The notes under the pieces were generated by a model that ran no database searches, had not been told where the DNA came from, and worked only from the letters and a program-made list of their open reading frames with translations. From Nemertoderma westbladi (taxonomy: Eukaryota > Xenacoelomorpha > Nemertodermatida > Nemertodermatidae): a stretch of 64,000 nt of DNA. How positions within the stretch are numbered: the first letter of the stretch is position 1; each line of letters opens with the position of its first letter. A program made the position numbers and the translations under genes. This document shows, piece after piece, positions 1-10,377 of this stretch. The stretch covers positions 46,662 through 110,661 of the forward strand of contig JAUCBJ010005089.1 in assembly GCA_032718475.1 (NCBI GenBank). The letters run 5' to 3'.

Positions 1-272
1 TCAAATCGTATTTATTAGTCAAATGAGAGCGATTTTGTTATTGTAGGTAGGACCTTCAAACAATATTATCATATGATAATAATAATTGCTATTTAATAAA
101 AAATTTGAACCATGGAAGTATATTTTTATTGTCATTTTCGAAATAGCGGTTTAAAAAAAGCAAAACCTGTAAAGCGGAGGCGGATTTGTTTTAGTGTCAG
201 TATATTAAAATTACTGTAGTATAATATTATACATGATATAACTATTTTATAATATCATTGTTTAAATTTTAG

Positions 273-502
273 ATTGATATTGTAGCTACTCATAATGGCG
301 CGGTATGTAAAGGCATATATGGCCTTTATCATAAGTGCCCATATATTTTCACAGAAACTTATCAAATAACAAAGTATGGGTAATAGAATGTGACTTAGTA
401 CTTCCAAATCTACCATTGGATGCCGACGGAAAAGATTTGAGATTAAATGCATTCAAATCCAATGACTTTACCGCCATGTTCATTGGGAATGCTGCAATGA
501 AT
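273..502 (+). pseudogene. Exon-like island A of an unidentified protein family, frameshifted
   Basis: The island follows an acceptor-like TTTAAATTTTAG and ends at a donor-like GTTAGT. It reads in two frames. The first half contains VCKGIYGLYHKCP and the second half contains WVIECDLVL, an acidic D-A-D-G-K-D turn and FTAMFIGNA. The same order occurs in one continuous frame in the exon at 4408-4629 (LCQGIYG...CPC, WIIECDVIL, FTKQFI), so the two are paralogous. Here the halves are one frame apart near TATCAAATAACAAAG, which implies an indel. The Cys/Trp/acidic-turn layout loosely recalls a zinc-stabilised OB fold as in RPA-like proteins, but I could not establish this. Function unknown. Confidence 0.5.
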
Positions 503-554
503 GTTAGTTAATTTTATTAATAAAAGTTATAAAAATTAATAAATTATTTTACAG

Positions 555-617
555 TTTTTTTTTGATCATCGACATGAAATTTTATTGGAAATTTTGACGC
601 TTGTCGATATTACAATA
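555..617 (+). other. Possible second exon of island A
   Basis: It begins after TTTTACAG with a run of nine T and ends at a GTATGT donor. It keeps the frame of the second half of island A (phase 0, 21 codons, reading FFFDHRHEILLEILTLVDITI in two parts: FFFDHRHEILL and EILTLVDITI). In duplicate copy B the T run is ten long (from 6931), which breaks the frame. The assignment rests only on splice-like borders and phase. Confidence 0.25.
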
Positions 618-2502
618 GTATGTTGGTTTGTCTGTTTTTTCGTTAGTATATTTTTGTTAAACTATATAAATATTCATCACCCTCTCCCCTACCTCCCACC
701 ATTATTATCGAAATACTTTATGTATGACTGTCCAATTGCGAAAATGTTGAAGTATGTATGATTTTTGTGTAATATTTATGTACTAGTAGCCTCGCCTAAC
801 TTTTGAGACATGTGTGAATATACCCCTTTCAAATGTAGAATTATGTCACTACAACTCCTTCCCATCTCCTCCCCATTTTTTGAGTTAGGATATTTCCGAC
901 TACAATTTCCCTCTTAAGTGTTACTGCTGTGGTAGATCCGAATACATACCGTATTCGGTATGTATACGCATATTGTTGATATGTTTGACAAAATTAAATA
1001 AAATATGTCTAATAGAATCCACATAATCAAGACATGTTTGTTCATACACACGACAGTGCAATGGTGGTGGTGGTGGCACCTACTACCAGTACAAGTAAAC
1101 CACACTACATTATGTGCTTGGCTTCCCAGAGAGAGATAGACACTGGTTGGATATGTACAATACAAGGCCGCTGTCCGCTGCATCAAGATACAAAGAAGCA
1201 AGGTCTATGCAGCTATGCTTGAGGGCCAGATAATGTATGATAATGTACACCACAGAACTCATTATTTACATGTTTGTTTGATTTAAACAAGAATGCAAAT
1301 TTAAAATATTAAAAAGTAGCATTCATATATTTTTTGTTAATTGTTTTCCGTAATGAAATACTTAGTTACGTCTGAATTTATTATTAATAGTACAATCCAT
1401 TCTTGGCATCCAGAAAGTTTTCAACTACAAACAGCTTATGAATTCTAAATTAGCTAATCACAGGCCTTGGTTACTAAGTTGGATTCATTGCATTTTTGTT
1501 TTTTTTGTGTGCTTTGTAAGTTGACATGTGTTCGCAACACAGTATTCTTTGTTTGTTGGGTGAAGAATTTTTTACCTTTCCATGGGACAACCTGTCTTGC
1601 CGCAGTATGTGTTTCATGTTCATCAAGATTAGTCGTGGCTGTATCCAATTGTGCTTGTTGTTCTCTGGCCTGTGGGTATTCCGTTTTCTTTATGATTTCA
1701 TAGTATTTTTTCCTCTTTTTGTTTACAAAGTCTTTGTAGTCCTTAAGTGATGTATATAAATCAATAGTCAATGGACCGCACAAGCTAAAGGCTCAAATAC
1801 ATTTTTGTCTGTCGGATTGTTTATAATGCCTGTCTTCAGTTTTTCTATTAAGTATGACTTTCTGTTTCCCAAGCTGTTCTGCCTTTGAACTGTGTGTAAG
1901 TGTCCCCTTACATGTCTGGCTCGATGTTGTCTAGAAAACAAATTTTCATCATTTACATCGACAATGCAGAAAGTCTGGGGGGGGGGGGGGGTGTTTGCCG
2001 TGGACTTAAGGGGATGGGCAACTTTCAGGACATGTTTGTCCTGAAATGTTGATCCTGTTGCAGGACATCACTACCGATCGTCTGGTCATGTTCTGCCACA
2101 CGTATTTTCGTCGTGGCAGTTCACGTCGCTCTTTTTCACACTAAACCAGATGAGAGTAAGTGTTTTTAAATTTAGGCATATGTATTATAGTTGAAAACAA
2201 TAATTAAACCTATTCAAAAATGATAAATAAAATTCACTAACGCTATCAGACTCGAAGTAACAGGTTATTTTAGATTTAATTTTCAATATATTTTGTTTTA
2301 AATTTAAATTTATGTAATAATTATGAAGTTTTGTCCACCCGGACAATTGCGACCCGAACAATTGCGACCCAATCATAAATAAATAGTTATAAAACATTAT
2401 AGAATAGATTTCAAATAGATTATATCAATAGCTAGTAAAAAAATATTGCATGAACAATGTTAACAATATAGGTAGGTTATGCCAAAACAATTAATTTTAA
2501 TT
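618..2502. other. Non-coding stretch with poly-G run and short direct repeat
   Basis: I see no convincing gene here. Notable pieces are a 15-base G run at 1977-1991 and a tandem pair of ACAATTGCGACCC at about 2341-2370. The open frames around 1454-1783 lie antisense to each other and inside the duplicated segment, with no family resemblance. Confidence 0.6.
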
Positions 2503-3799
2503 CTACTACTAGGATCGGCATGCTGCATTGCAGCTGCATTTTTAAGAATGCTGTGCCGGCTTGTCAACAAAATTGCACCGCCACAACTCCCTATCACCCA
2601 TGACATTTGCTAGATCATCCGCATCTTTAAGGCCAGTGTCCTTTAAGATGCGTCTCAAGAAAGTCATGGGCTGTCCACCATGCTTATTCACTCCATGAGG
2701 CTGCCAAAGTACAAGATTATGCACTGGCTGGTCCTCACGGCGAAAGCAATGTCCTGCAAAGCGGAGGCGATTTTGTTCTAGTGTCAAGCTTGGGGGAACC
2801 AATGAGACACCTCCAATGTTATATAGTGTCTGGTTGGAGATGTGTGCATTGTACTTGACACAATGTACCCGGCGTAGCATTCTTGTGAATGTGCCATCCA
2901 GAGATTTGGTGTCCTCAGCAGTTAGAGCCCAGCATGGACTCCCGTAGAGGAGTACTGGAACTACTGCTGCTCTAAATAATCGGACCTTAAGTTTCCGATT
3001 AATTCTAGGTGACTTCCAAATCCTGGAAAGCCTATTCAAGGCTGCCCATGCCTTTCCCTTACGTATTCGAAGGTCCTCACCTGACTTCCGGATCCATGAT
3101 CCCAGGTAACAGAAGTCGTCCACATGCTCAAGCATACCATCCTTTGAGCTTATGCTCATCCGATCAGAGTCCTGCTGAGGACTTTCAAAGTTAACTGTCA
3201 GAATTTTGGTCTTTCTGGAGTTAATAAAAAGACCAACACTAGAAGCAGCATGTTCTAATGAGCTGAGGAGCCGCTGGGCTCCCTCTAATGATTCTGAGAG
3301 TACTCCTAAGTCATCAGCAAAGTCTAGATCAGTTAGGTACTTGGCAGGATTTCCTCGACTTCTGGAGCCAGTAGGTGGAGTTATCATCACCCCATCATCA
3401 TTATGATGATCTAAGGACATGCGTAGAACATAGTCAACCACAATAATGAACAAGAATGGTGCAAGTGTGTCTCCTTGGAGGACGCCCCATAACACTTCAA
3501 ATGGTTCTGTGTCACCGTCAACAGTAGACACAAATGTTGTCGAACCATCGTATACTGATCTGATTGCTGCAATAATTTCATCAGGAATCCCATATAATGA
3601 AAGTATGCTGAACATACGTGAGCGAAAGACTGAATCAAAGGCCTTGAAGAAGTCAACAAAGATAACAGCCAGATGCCTGTCTTTCTTTTTTGATAACTCT
3701 TCAATTATCCTTCTAAGTGCCAAAATGGGCTCCATGGTCCCACGACCTTTACGGAACCCATTCTGATTTCCACGTAGCAGTCTCTCAATGGGATTCCTG
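2503..3799 (-). mobile_element. 5'-truncated LINE, copy 1 (same family as 20498-24245)
   Basis: This is nearly identical to the 3' part of the full-length LINE. It ends at the same 3' terminus (CTACTACTAGGATCGGCATG on the plus strand, so a short TAG tail on the element strand). It breaks off at 3799, where the full copy continues into CCTGATGCG. The direct repeat AATTTTAATTC lies immediately left of the tail (2493-2503) and again at 3813-3823, and is the likely target-site duplication. The 13 bases between 3799 and the right repeat resemble nearby LINE sequence (TCAATGGGA) and look like filler from template switching. Truncation at the 5' end is typical of target-primed reverse transcription. 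Confidence 0.93.
2542..3735 (-). CDS. LINE reverse transcriptase, C-terminal fragment
   Basis: An uninterrupted 397-codon frame corresponds to residues 709-1105 of the full LINE protein at 20537-23854. It holds the palm of the reverse transcriptase: FVDFFKAFDS (first catalytic Asp), GVLQGDTLAPFLF, the LDFADD box with the catalytic Asp pair, and the thumb-like segment with CYLGSWIRKSGED. The downstream LLYGSPCWAL and RRVHCVKYNAHIS segments are also present. The endonuclease and the fingers start are lost with the 5' truncation. The Met used here is an internal codon of the parent protein, so this is a dead-on-arrival copy and not an independent gene. The lack of stops, with few substitutions, indicates recent insertion. 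Confidence 0.9.
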   Translation of the reverse strand: MEPILALRRIIEELSKKKDRHLAVIFVDFFKAFDSVFRSRMFSILSLYGIPDEIIAAIRSVYDGSTTFVSTVDGDTEPFEVLWGVLQGDTLAPFLFIIVVDYVLRMSLDHHNDDGVMITPPTGSRSRGNPAKYLTDLDFADDLGVLSESLEGAQRLLSSLEHAASSVGLFINSRKTKILTVNFESPQQDSDRMSISSKDGMLEHVDDFCYLGSWIRKSGEDLRIRKGKAWAALNRLSRIWKSPRINRKLKVRLFRAAVVPVLLYGSPCWALTAEDTKSLDGTFTRMLRRVHCVKYNAHISNQTLYNIGGVSLVPPSLTLEQNRLRFAGHCFRREDQPVHNLVLWQPHGVNKHGGQPMTFLRRILKDTGLKDADDLANVMGDRELWRCNFVDKPAQHS

Positions 3800-3821
3800 T
3801 GGATTCAATGGGAATTTTAAT

Positions 3822-3998
3822 TCAAAACATTCCAGAATATCTAATTGCGAATAATGTAGGGCCAACCACTCCCTTTTGTTCAAATGTAGCTACAATGTCC
3901 TCGTCATTGATCTCATCAACGTTGAACATATCTACTTCCATTTCGGGATTCAAGTCGGGAGGGGAATATGTTGGAGGATTTCCAACGGTGGATGTGCT
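3822..3998 (-). other. Exon-like open frame, acidic C-terminus of an unknown protein
   Basis: On the minus strand an AG acceptor (GTGTAG) at 3999-4001 is followed by 58 sense codons and a TGA at 3822-3824. The frame reads PPTYSPPDLNPEMEVDMF, then an acidic stretch (NVDEINDEDIV), and ends IRYSGMF. The non-repetitive, acidic, low-stop composition is protein-like. Its first codons are in frame with an in-frame stop directly at the splice border, consistent with an exon start. No family recognised. The LINE copy 1 insertion lies immediately downstream. Confidence 0.35.
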
Positions 3999-4044
3999 CT
4001 ACACCTATCCTTAATATGCAAATAATGATTCCTTATACTTTTCA

Positions 4045-4215
4045 CGGACAGACTGACAGACAGACACACCAATAGACAGTCTGGATAGTGTCAAAAGTAA
4101 AAACTGACAGCGGAAATAAAATCCTTGACAAGGAAAACCCCCATAGCGAGAACGTTAGTTGATTTAAGTCTTTCTAAAGTCTTGACAGACAAACTGACAG
4201 AAAGACTGATAGACT
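4045..4215 (-). repeat. Diverged single copy of the 154-bp repeat, inverted
   Basis: Read on the minus strand, this follows the order of the 154-bp unit tandemly repeated at about 18019-18905: a GGGGTTTTCC-type block, a TTTTTA/TTTATTTCC block, then GTCTGTCTGTC and TATGTC-like sequence. On the plus strand the anchors are GACAGACAGAC, AAAAACTGA and GGAAAACCCCC in the same spacing. Similarity is partial, so this is an old dispersed relative. Confidence 0.5.
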
Positions 4216-4407
4216 TCAGAAATTCATGAATTAGAGTAGGGCACTTGGGGGTTTGAATATTTTCCAGTTAGGTACCGAAAGGGTTAAATGATACTATTTA
4301 ATTCATAATATATACTTCTATGCAACGTATAATGGAATATGTGTCGGGCTAATTATTGTAATGCATTATTTATTATTTTATCTGAATATTAAACTATTTA
4401 CGTTTAG

Positions 4408-4629
4408 GCAAAAATGATTAATAATTGCCTTGGGGCATTATGCCAGGGAATCTATGGCGATTATGCTTCCTGCCCTTGTTTTCGCACGTCAAAGGTAGGG
4501 CAGAGGCAATGGATAATTGAATGTGACGTAATATTAGACGTTTATGATAAAGATGGGGATAGGGTATTACATATCCCCTTTTCATCCGCTGGATTTACTA
4601 AGCAGTTTATTGCCGAGGAGGATATGGTT
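4408..4629 (+). CDS. Exon C of the unidentified protein family (paralogue of islands A and B)
   Basis: This is a 74-codon open exon between an acceptor (CGTTTAG) and a strong donor (GTAAGT at 4630). It encodes NCLGALCQGIYG, then CPCFRTSKVGQRQWIIECDVIL, here split as CPCFRTSKVG and QRQWIIECDVIL, an acidic turn, then FTKQFIAEEDM. Unlike islands A and B it has no frame break. The conserved pairs are C-x-GIYG, CP, W-x-IECD and F-T-x-x-FI. The domain is not one I can name. A zinc-stabilised OB-type fold is possible from the Cys/Trp spacing, but this is inference. It probably belongs to a multi-exon gene running along the plus strand. Confidence 0.5.
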
Positions 4630-5034
4630 GTAAGTATTCCCTACTGAAAGTATAAAATTTTCCGTTATACGGTGTTTTAACTTTCGAAATAAAAAGTTTT
4701 TGGAATAGACCAATTTAATTTTGATGTTAAAAATAATTATATTATAATTGACTTAAGAAAAACCTTACATATTACATTATTTTAGAGGATTATTTTCATT
4801 GTAATAAACTAATAAACTTAATTATATGTGATTTTAAATAATTAGAAAAAATTATAATTATACTAAGCTTGTATTCCTATTTTAGTGTATATGGGTGTCT
4901 GTGTTTGAGTAGATTAGAATTGATAATGATTTTTGTAACTTAACAATTATCTTTATATTAATAACTACACTCCCATCCATACTTTATTATTGGGGGAAGG
5001 TTTAACAAATATTGTATTTGTCCAGTTTGTAAGT
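4630..5034. other. AT-rich intron-like sequence
   Basis: A low-complexity AT-rich stretch follows the donor of exon C. No coding or structured signal is seen. Confidence 0.5.
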
Positions 5035-5524
5035 TTAACCACTGTTCTAACGTTTGTTCCTCTGTTAGTGTAACGACTGTTCTAACTTTTTACTCGGTTA
5101 TTTAAACCGCTGTTCTAACGTTTGTTCTTCAGTTAGTGTAACCGCTGTTCTAACGTTTGTTCCTCAGTTAGTGTAACAGCTGTTCTAACGTTTGTTCCTC
5201 AGTTAGTGTATCTGCTGTTGTAACGTTTGTTCCTAAGTTAGTTTAACCGCTGTTCTAACGTTTGTTCGTAAGTTAGTATAACCGCTGTTCTAACGTTTGT
5301 TCCTCAGTTAGTGTTACCGCTGTTCTAACATTTGTTCCTCAGTTAGTGTAACCGCTGTTGTAACGTTTGTTCCTAAGTTAGTTTAACCGCTGTTCTAAAG
5401 TTTGTTCCTCAGTTAGTGTAACCACTGTTGTAACGTTTGTTCCTCAGTTAGTTTAACCGCTGTCCTAACCTTTGTTCCTCAGTTGGTTTGACCGCTGTCG
5501 TAATCTTTGATCCTCAGTTAGTGT
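5035..5524. repeat. 35-bp minisatellite, about 14 copies
   Basis: The unit is 35 bp and contains TAACCGCTGTTCTAACGTTT followed by GTTCCTCAGTTAGTG. I count 14 consecutive units with point differences (for example CTGTTG for CTGTTC, CTAAGT for CTCAGT). Unit 2 is the most divergent and slightly short. The array ends in a GTAGGTAGGTAGGTG run. It lies between exon C and the exon-like frame at 5864, so it is probably intronic. Confidence 0.95.
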
Positions 5525-5863
5525 AGGTAGGTAGGTGTGTTGGCTTTTGCTAATTAATTTATCGGAATATGTTTTGCTCTAACGCAGCAGTTTTTCCTTT
5601 TGTGAGGCTTAATTTAATTTCAAATTATTTTGTTTTATTTTTGATGAGATACCTAAATAATACGCATCATATCTTGATAGTTTTTTAATTTTTTATAAAT
5701 AGAAGTTATTTTTTTTGAAAGACTCTTAATTTGAAAGTTTTTAAATTTCCATACGTGTGTTTCTATTTTTGTATTTATTATATCATGTCTATTATTTGTG
5801 GAATTTCTTATATGGTCATGTACTTTTGAAAACTATATTTTATTTTAAATAATTTTTTTTCAG

Positions 5864-6140
5864 AGATTTGACATCATCGATGCTTTTTATGGTTATAATT
5901 CATGGTAACGAGCAGAGTCGGAATTTATTTCAACCGAATGTCGGAGTTGGAAGTAAGATTTGATTGTACGAGCCTGCATTTAGAGGTGACACCTCCCACA
6001 ATGTACCGATTATAGTAGTTGTCATGAAGCCTCTTCTTATTATTATGACAATGCAACCTCTTCGTGAAATAAATGTAACCGCTTTGGTGGAAGACATGAC
6101 ACCGTTTAGTGTCAATGTCGAAGATCTAGTATTGCGAGGT
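5864..6140 (+). other. Possible small exons downstream of exon C
   Basis: A polypyrimidine tract with CAG at 5861-5863 precedes RFDIIDAFYGYNS, which runs into a GTAACG donor-like site at 5905. A second open block (5984-6140) follows GCATTTAG and ends at GTAAGT (6141). It encodes a hydrophobic Val-rich part (PIIVVVMKPLLIIM) and then REINVTALVEDMTPF. The borders look splice-like on both sides and the composition is protein-like, but no family is recognised and the phases are not proven. Treat as tentative parts of the same plus-strand gene as exon C. Confidence 0.3.
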
Positions 6141-6370
6141 GTAAGTTCAGTTAATTGTTGTAGATTTCAATTTTAACTACATTATTAAAATATAAATTAT
6201 TTTTATATTTATTTAATAACCATACTAATTACTATATAATTATAAGTATATAATATTTAATATAAATTTTTATTAAATTTTTTCAATGGATATTTTATAT
6301 TTGAAGTTAAATTGAAGAAATATTAACATAAATATTTTATTTAAATTTTAGCTGTAAACAAAGATAATTA

Positions 6371-8121
6371 TCAAATCGTATTTATTAGTCAAATGATAGC
6401 GATTTTGTTATTGTAGGTAGGACCTTCAAACAATATTATCATATGATAATAATAATTGCTATTTAATACAAAATTTTTTCATGAACCATGGAAGTATATT
6501 TTTATTGTCATTTTCGAAATAGCGGTTTAAAAAAAGCAAAACCTGTAAAGCGGAGGCGGATTTGTTTTAGTGTCAGTATATTAAAATTACTGTAGTATAA
6601 TATTATACATGATATAACTATTTTATAATATCATTGTTTAAATTTTAGATTGATATTGTAGCTACTCATAATGGCGCGGTATGTAAAGGCATATATGGCC
6701 TTTATCATAAGTGCCCATATATTTTCACAGAAACTTATCAAATAACAAAGTATGGGTAATAGAATGTGACTTAGTACTTCCAAATCTACCATTGGATGCC
6801 GACAGAAAAGATTTGAGATTAAATGCATTCAAATCCAATGACTTTACCGCCATGTTCATTGGGAATGCTGCAATGAATGTTAGTTAATTTTATTAATAAA
6901 AGTTATAAAAATTAATAAATTATTTTACAGTTTTTTTTTTGATCATCGACATGAAATTTTATTGGAAATTTTGACGCTTGTCGATATTACAATAGTATGT
7001 TGGTTTGTCTGTTTTTTCGTTAGTATATTTTTGTTAAACTATATAAATATTCATCACCCTCTCCCCTACCTCCCACCATTATTATCGAAATACTTTATGT
7101 ATGACTGTCCAATTGCGAAAATGTTGAAGTATGTATGATTTTGGTGTAATATTTATGTACTAGTAGCCTCGCCTAACTTTTGAGACATGTGTGAATATAC
7201 CCCTTTCAAATGTAGAATTATGTCACTACAACTCCTTCCCATCTCCTCCCCATTTTTTGAGTTAGGATATTTCCGACTACAATTTCCCTCTTAAGTGTTA
7301 CTGCTGTGGTAGATCCGAATACATACCGTATTCGGTATGTATACGCATATTGTTGATATGTTTGACAAAATTAAATAAAATATGTCTAATAGAATCCACA
7401 TAATCAAGACATGTTTGTTCATACACACGACAGTGCAATGGTGGTGGTGGTGGCACCTACTACCAGTACAAGTAAACCACACTACATTATGTGCTTGGCT
7501 TCCCAGAGAGAGATAGACACTGGTTGGATATGTACAATACAAGGCCGCTGTCCACTGCGTCAAGATACAAAGAAGCAAGGTCTATGCAGCTATGCTTGAG
7601 GGCCAGATAATGTATGATAATGTACACCACAGAACTCATTATTTACATGTTTGTTTGATTTAAACAAGAATGCAAATTTAAAATATTAAAAAGTAGCATT
7701 CATATATTTTTTGTTAATTGTTTTCCGTAATGAAATACTTAGTTACGTCTGAATTTATTATTAATAGTACAATCCATTCTTGGCATCCAGAAAGTTTTCA
7801 ACTACAAACAGCTTATGAATTCTAAATTAGCTAATCACAGGCCTTGGTTACTAAGTTGGATTCATTGCATTTTTGTTTTTTTTGTGTGCTTTGTAAGTTG
7901 ACATGTGTTCGCAACACAGTATTCTTTGTTTGTTGGGTGAAGAAATTTTTACCTTTCCATGGGACAACCTGTCTTGCCGCACGCAGTATGTGTTTCATGT
8001 TCATCAAGATTAGTCGTGGCTGTATCCAATTGTGCTTGTTGTTCTCTGGCCTGTGGGTATTCCGTTTTCTTTATGATTTCATAGTATTTTTTCCTCTTTT
8101 TGTTTACAAAGTCTTTGTAGT
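6371..8121. repeat. Segmental duplication, copy B
   Basis: Near-identical copy of 1-1741. Differences include GATAGC for GAGAGC, an inserted TTTTTCA before the GAACCATGG motif, one extra T in the T run at 6931, and an inserted CACG near 7981. Divergence is low, so the duplication is recent. The sequence diverges fully after 8121. Confidence 0.9.
6649..6994 (+). pseudogene. Exon-like island B (duplicate of island A), frameshifted
   Basis: 6649-6878 is the 230-bp counterpart of 273-502. It has the same acceptor, the same donor and the same internal frame break before WVIECD. The shared break must predate the duplication, unless the two halves are separate reading units. The follow-on block at 6931-6994 starts with ten T where copy A has nine, which adds a second break. 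A GGA to AGA change alters the acidic turn (D-A-D-G-K to D-A-D-R-K). Function unknown, probably inactive. Confidence 0.45.
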
Positions 8122-9110
8122 CATTCTTATTTTATCACCAGTTTCAAAATGCCTTTTTTTACCTGGGTTTTACAATTAATTTTTTCTTTATTACCTATAA
8201 AATTTTGACTTTCCTTTTTAATTACCGTGATTTACTTGCCTTTTTCTTGCTGTTTTTTCTACCCTATCTTTTTCTTCAAAACCAGTTTTTAATTGCCTTT
8301 TTTTTCGTATTGGTTTATCTTTCCATTCCTTTTTAATAATGCCTGGACTATCGCTAAGCAGCTTAAGTGCTGCTCCGATTTGCCTCAGATTATACAATAT
8401 TATTTAATCTCTTGATAAATTGATTTAATTATATATATATATATATATATTGCAGGTACTGCAGTATCAGAAACAGTACTGTGGCATTCCACATTTAGTG
8501 GCAGTAGTGTTGTGAAACCGGGATGAGAGTATCTGAAATACAATATGAGGTAGCTGTGAGCCGTGCGCACTGCTAGTATTAATATTGTAGTATTAATTAG
8601 TATAGTACTATTGATGCTGTAGGTATTACTGCAGCTAGCGTTATTTGAAATTTGCAAGGTTTGCAAATTTGCTATCTGGTTGTGAGTCATTAGTAGCAGA
8701 GTGGAATTATTTGGTGTAACCATTGAAATTCATAGGCTCTTCATGAAGGTAGAGAAGTTAACTAATATTGGTTAGATGTAATACACAGGTTCTATAGGGA
8801 GATAAGATAGGTTTGGAAGGACAGCTCTGTGAGAGAGAGGTGGGGAGTGAGAGATAGTGGGAGGTATGGGGGGGGTGGGGGGCTGTGCTGTGGGAGTAGT
8901 TACTCGCTACCGGCAATGCCGCTCTCTTAGGCTATTAGTATGGAGCAGTATATTGTAATTGATAATAATTAATTAAATAAACTAATACTACTATATAATA
9001 AAAATTAAAGCTAATAATTAAATATGTAGGGACATAGGCATGATAGTGTATCCTGTTCGCTCGGTACGGGTGGTAGTCTGGTAGTTAACTAATTTATTTA
9101 ATTTTTATAG
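8122..9110. other. Non-coding, low-complexity stretch
   Basis: 8122-8330 is T-rich with loose reiterations of TTGCCTTTTT. An (AT)n run lies at 8431-8450. A purine/G-rich patch (GAGAGAG, then GGGGGGGTGGGGGG) spans about 8829-8883. The 107-codon minus-strand frame at 8400-8723 is driven by the AT repeat and has no family character. Confidence 0.6.
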
Positions 9111-9118
9111 ATACCGTT

Positions 9119-9208
9119 ATGCCAAAACGCAAGCAAGTTTGTGTTTATTCATACTGTCAATGTTGCTATGGCAAGAAGCGACATTGGAACATCTACTGCA
9201 AGGGATAG
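9119..9208 (+). CDS. Small Cys-rich ORF or 5' coding exon
   Basis: A 29-codon frame starts at an ATG nine bases after an acceptor-like TTTTTATAG. It is basic and Cys-rich: MPKRKQVCVYSYCQCCYGKK, followed by a Trp and a last Cys. The clustered CxxxxCxCC suggests a metal-binding start of a longer protein whose frame is broken by the TAG at 9206. Beyond it the same frame stays Cys- and Gly-containing for about 15 codons. A longer minus-strand frame (9117-9551) overlaps it and could equally be the real one. I recognise neither. Confidence 0.2.
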   Translation: MPKRKQVCVYSYCQCCYGKKRHWNIYCKG

Positions 9209-9829
9209 AACAGATGCCGCGAACATGGACGCTGCGCTGGTGGAGAGTTGGAACTAGGTGGCGCTGGTCACCAATCTTGAACTTCCCGTCGATCAATCGG
9301 GAAGCAACGCTGTCCATCAGACCGGCCGTCTCCACGCGGTGGAAGCCAATTTTTTTTATTTTGACTATAGTGACAATTCTATCTTTGTTCTTTTGCGGTG
9401 TTGTTTTTGTTCTTCCAACTTTCATTAGTAATGGAGACAGCACTGTGGACAAATCACAATTCATTTGCTCAACTTCTCTCTGCAAGAAATAGCCATATAA
9501 TGGTCTTGCAGATTCGCCAGCTTCATTCTGCAAATATAATACATGACGCACTTTTCCTCTATAGTTTTGGCTCCAGTATGCTATACATTTACCAGACTGA
9601 CAAATTTCTGAAAACTACCCCGAAATTTCATCTACTTTTTGACAATCATTTTTTGTTTCTTGTTTGTAAGCCGTTTCCAACAACTTTTACAGTTTTGGAA
9701 AACGAACTAGCAGAAATAAGCAGCTTGAACTCGTCAGTTGATTAAAAAAATGTGTCATATTAACAGCGAAAACATTTATTCCAGAATAACATTGATTTCT
9801 TATCAGTCTGCAATTCTTTAGTGCGCAAA

Positions 9830-10377
9830 ATGTCTTTAAAATTAAACTCTGTTACAGTATCTGTTCATCATTTAGTTGACCTGCTTTACGAGTTTGATGA
9901 AAATGGAAGGGTTTCCTACTGTGATCTCTTTGATGTAACCGCTCCGTTTAGATTTTTTGTGGCTTGACGGGTTATACATTGCACAAAATGAAACGGATTC
10001 TGGGTGAAACACTTGTGAACCAATTTACCGCTGATATGAAAGGTGAAACCAGGACGAAGATTGTGTTCTATCGCATAAGAAAAATATTTAGATGGAATGG
10101 ACAAAATATGCGGCTAAAGCAACCGACATTGAGATTGAGCACCTGCAATATTATTGCACTGGGTGCAAAATATCGTTTGAACGACTAGGTTACCAGGTTA
10201 CTAGGTTACCACCACACAGGAGTTTTGTTGGTTGAAAACTCAGGAGCAACACTAATTATGGAAATTGAAAAGGAGTCATTGCCCAAATTTAAATGGGGAA
10301 GTTGTGCACTAACAATCAACAAAGCACAAGACGTATATAATCGTGGACCGAACCATATATCTATGGACACTGACTAC
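9830..10377 (+). pseudogene. Decayed coding remnant of unknown protein (5' part)
   Basis: Three abutting open frames lie on the plus strand. 9830-9967 (45 codons) starts MSLKLNSVTVSVHHLVDLL and ends FFVA. 9964-10188 is in another frame, basic, with GETRTKIVFYRIRKIF. 10225 onwards contains FKWGSCALTINKAQD. The last motif faintly recalls a helicase C-terminal signature (ALTINKxQ), which is not enough to assign it. The frames change phase at their junctions and the third is cut by the TTAA element at 10378, so this reads as a decaying gene. The composition and absence of repeats distinguish it from the AT-rich surroundings. Confidence 0.3.

Larger units (their letters stand above)
1..1741. repeat. 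Segmental duplication, copy A
   Basis: This stretch matches 6371-8121 almost base for base, with only scattered substitutions and small indels. The match stops abruptly after GTCTTTGTAGTC, where copy A continues into CTTAAGTG and copy B into ATTCTTAT. The left border is not visible because the window starts inside the copy. The offset of 6370-6377 bp suggests a tandem or near-tandem duplication of a larger unit. Outside the exon-like island at 273-617 the copy is AT-rich non-coding DNA. Its 95-codon and 62-codon open frames around 914-1222 overlap on opposite strands and include a GTG run, so I do not call them genes. Confidence 0.9.

Noticed and set aside
255-452. 65-codon minus-strand ORF conserved at 6631-6828
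   Set aside because: Antisense to exon-like islands A and B, whose plus-strand reading has a paralogue at 4408-4629. The minus-strand reading has none.
914-1222. Overlapping ORFs on both strands, repeated at 7291-7599
   Set aside because: They lie in the segmental duplication, read opposite strands of the same DNA and include a simple GTG run. Conservation reflects recent duplication only.
3009-3766. Plus-strand ORFs within LINE copy 1 (and 21004-22448 in copy 2)
   Set aside because: Antisense shadows of the LINE reverse transcriptase frame.
9117-9551. 144-codon minus-strand ORF
   Set aside because: No recognisable motif, overlaps equally long plus-strand frames, and a small Cys-rich plus-strand exon is at least as plausible. 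Left uncalled.
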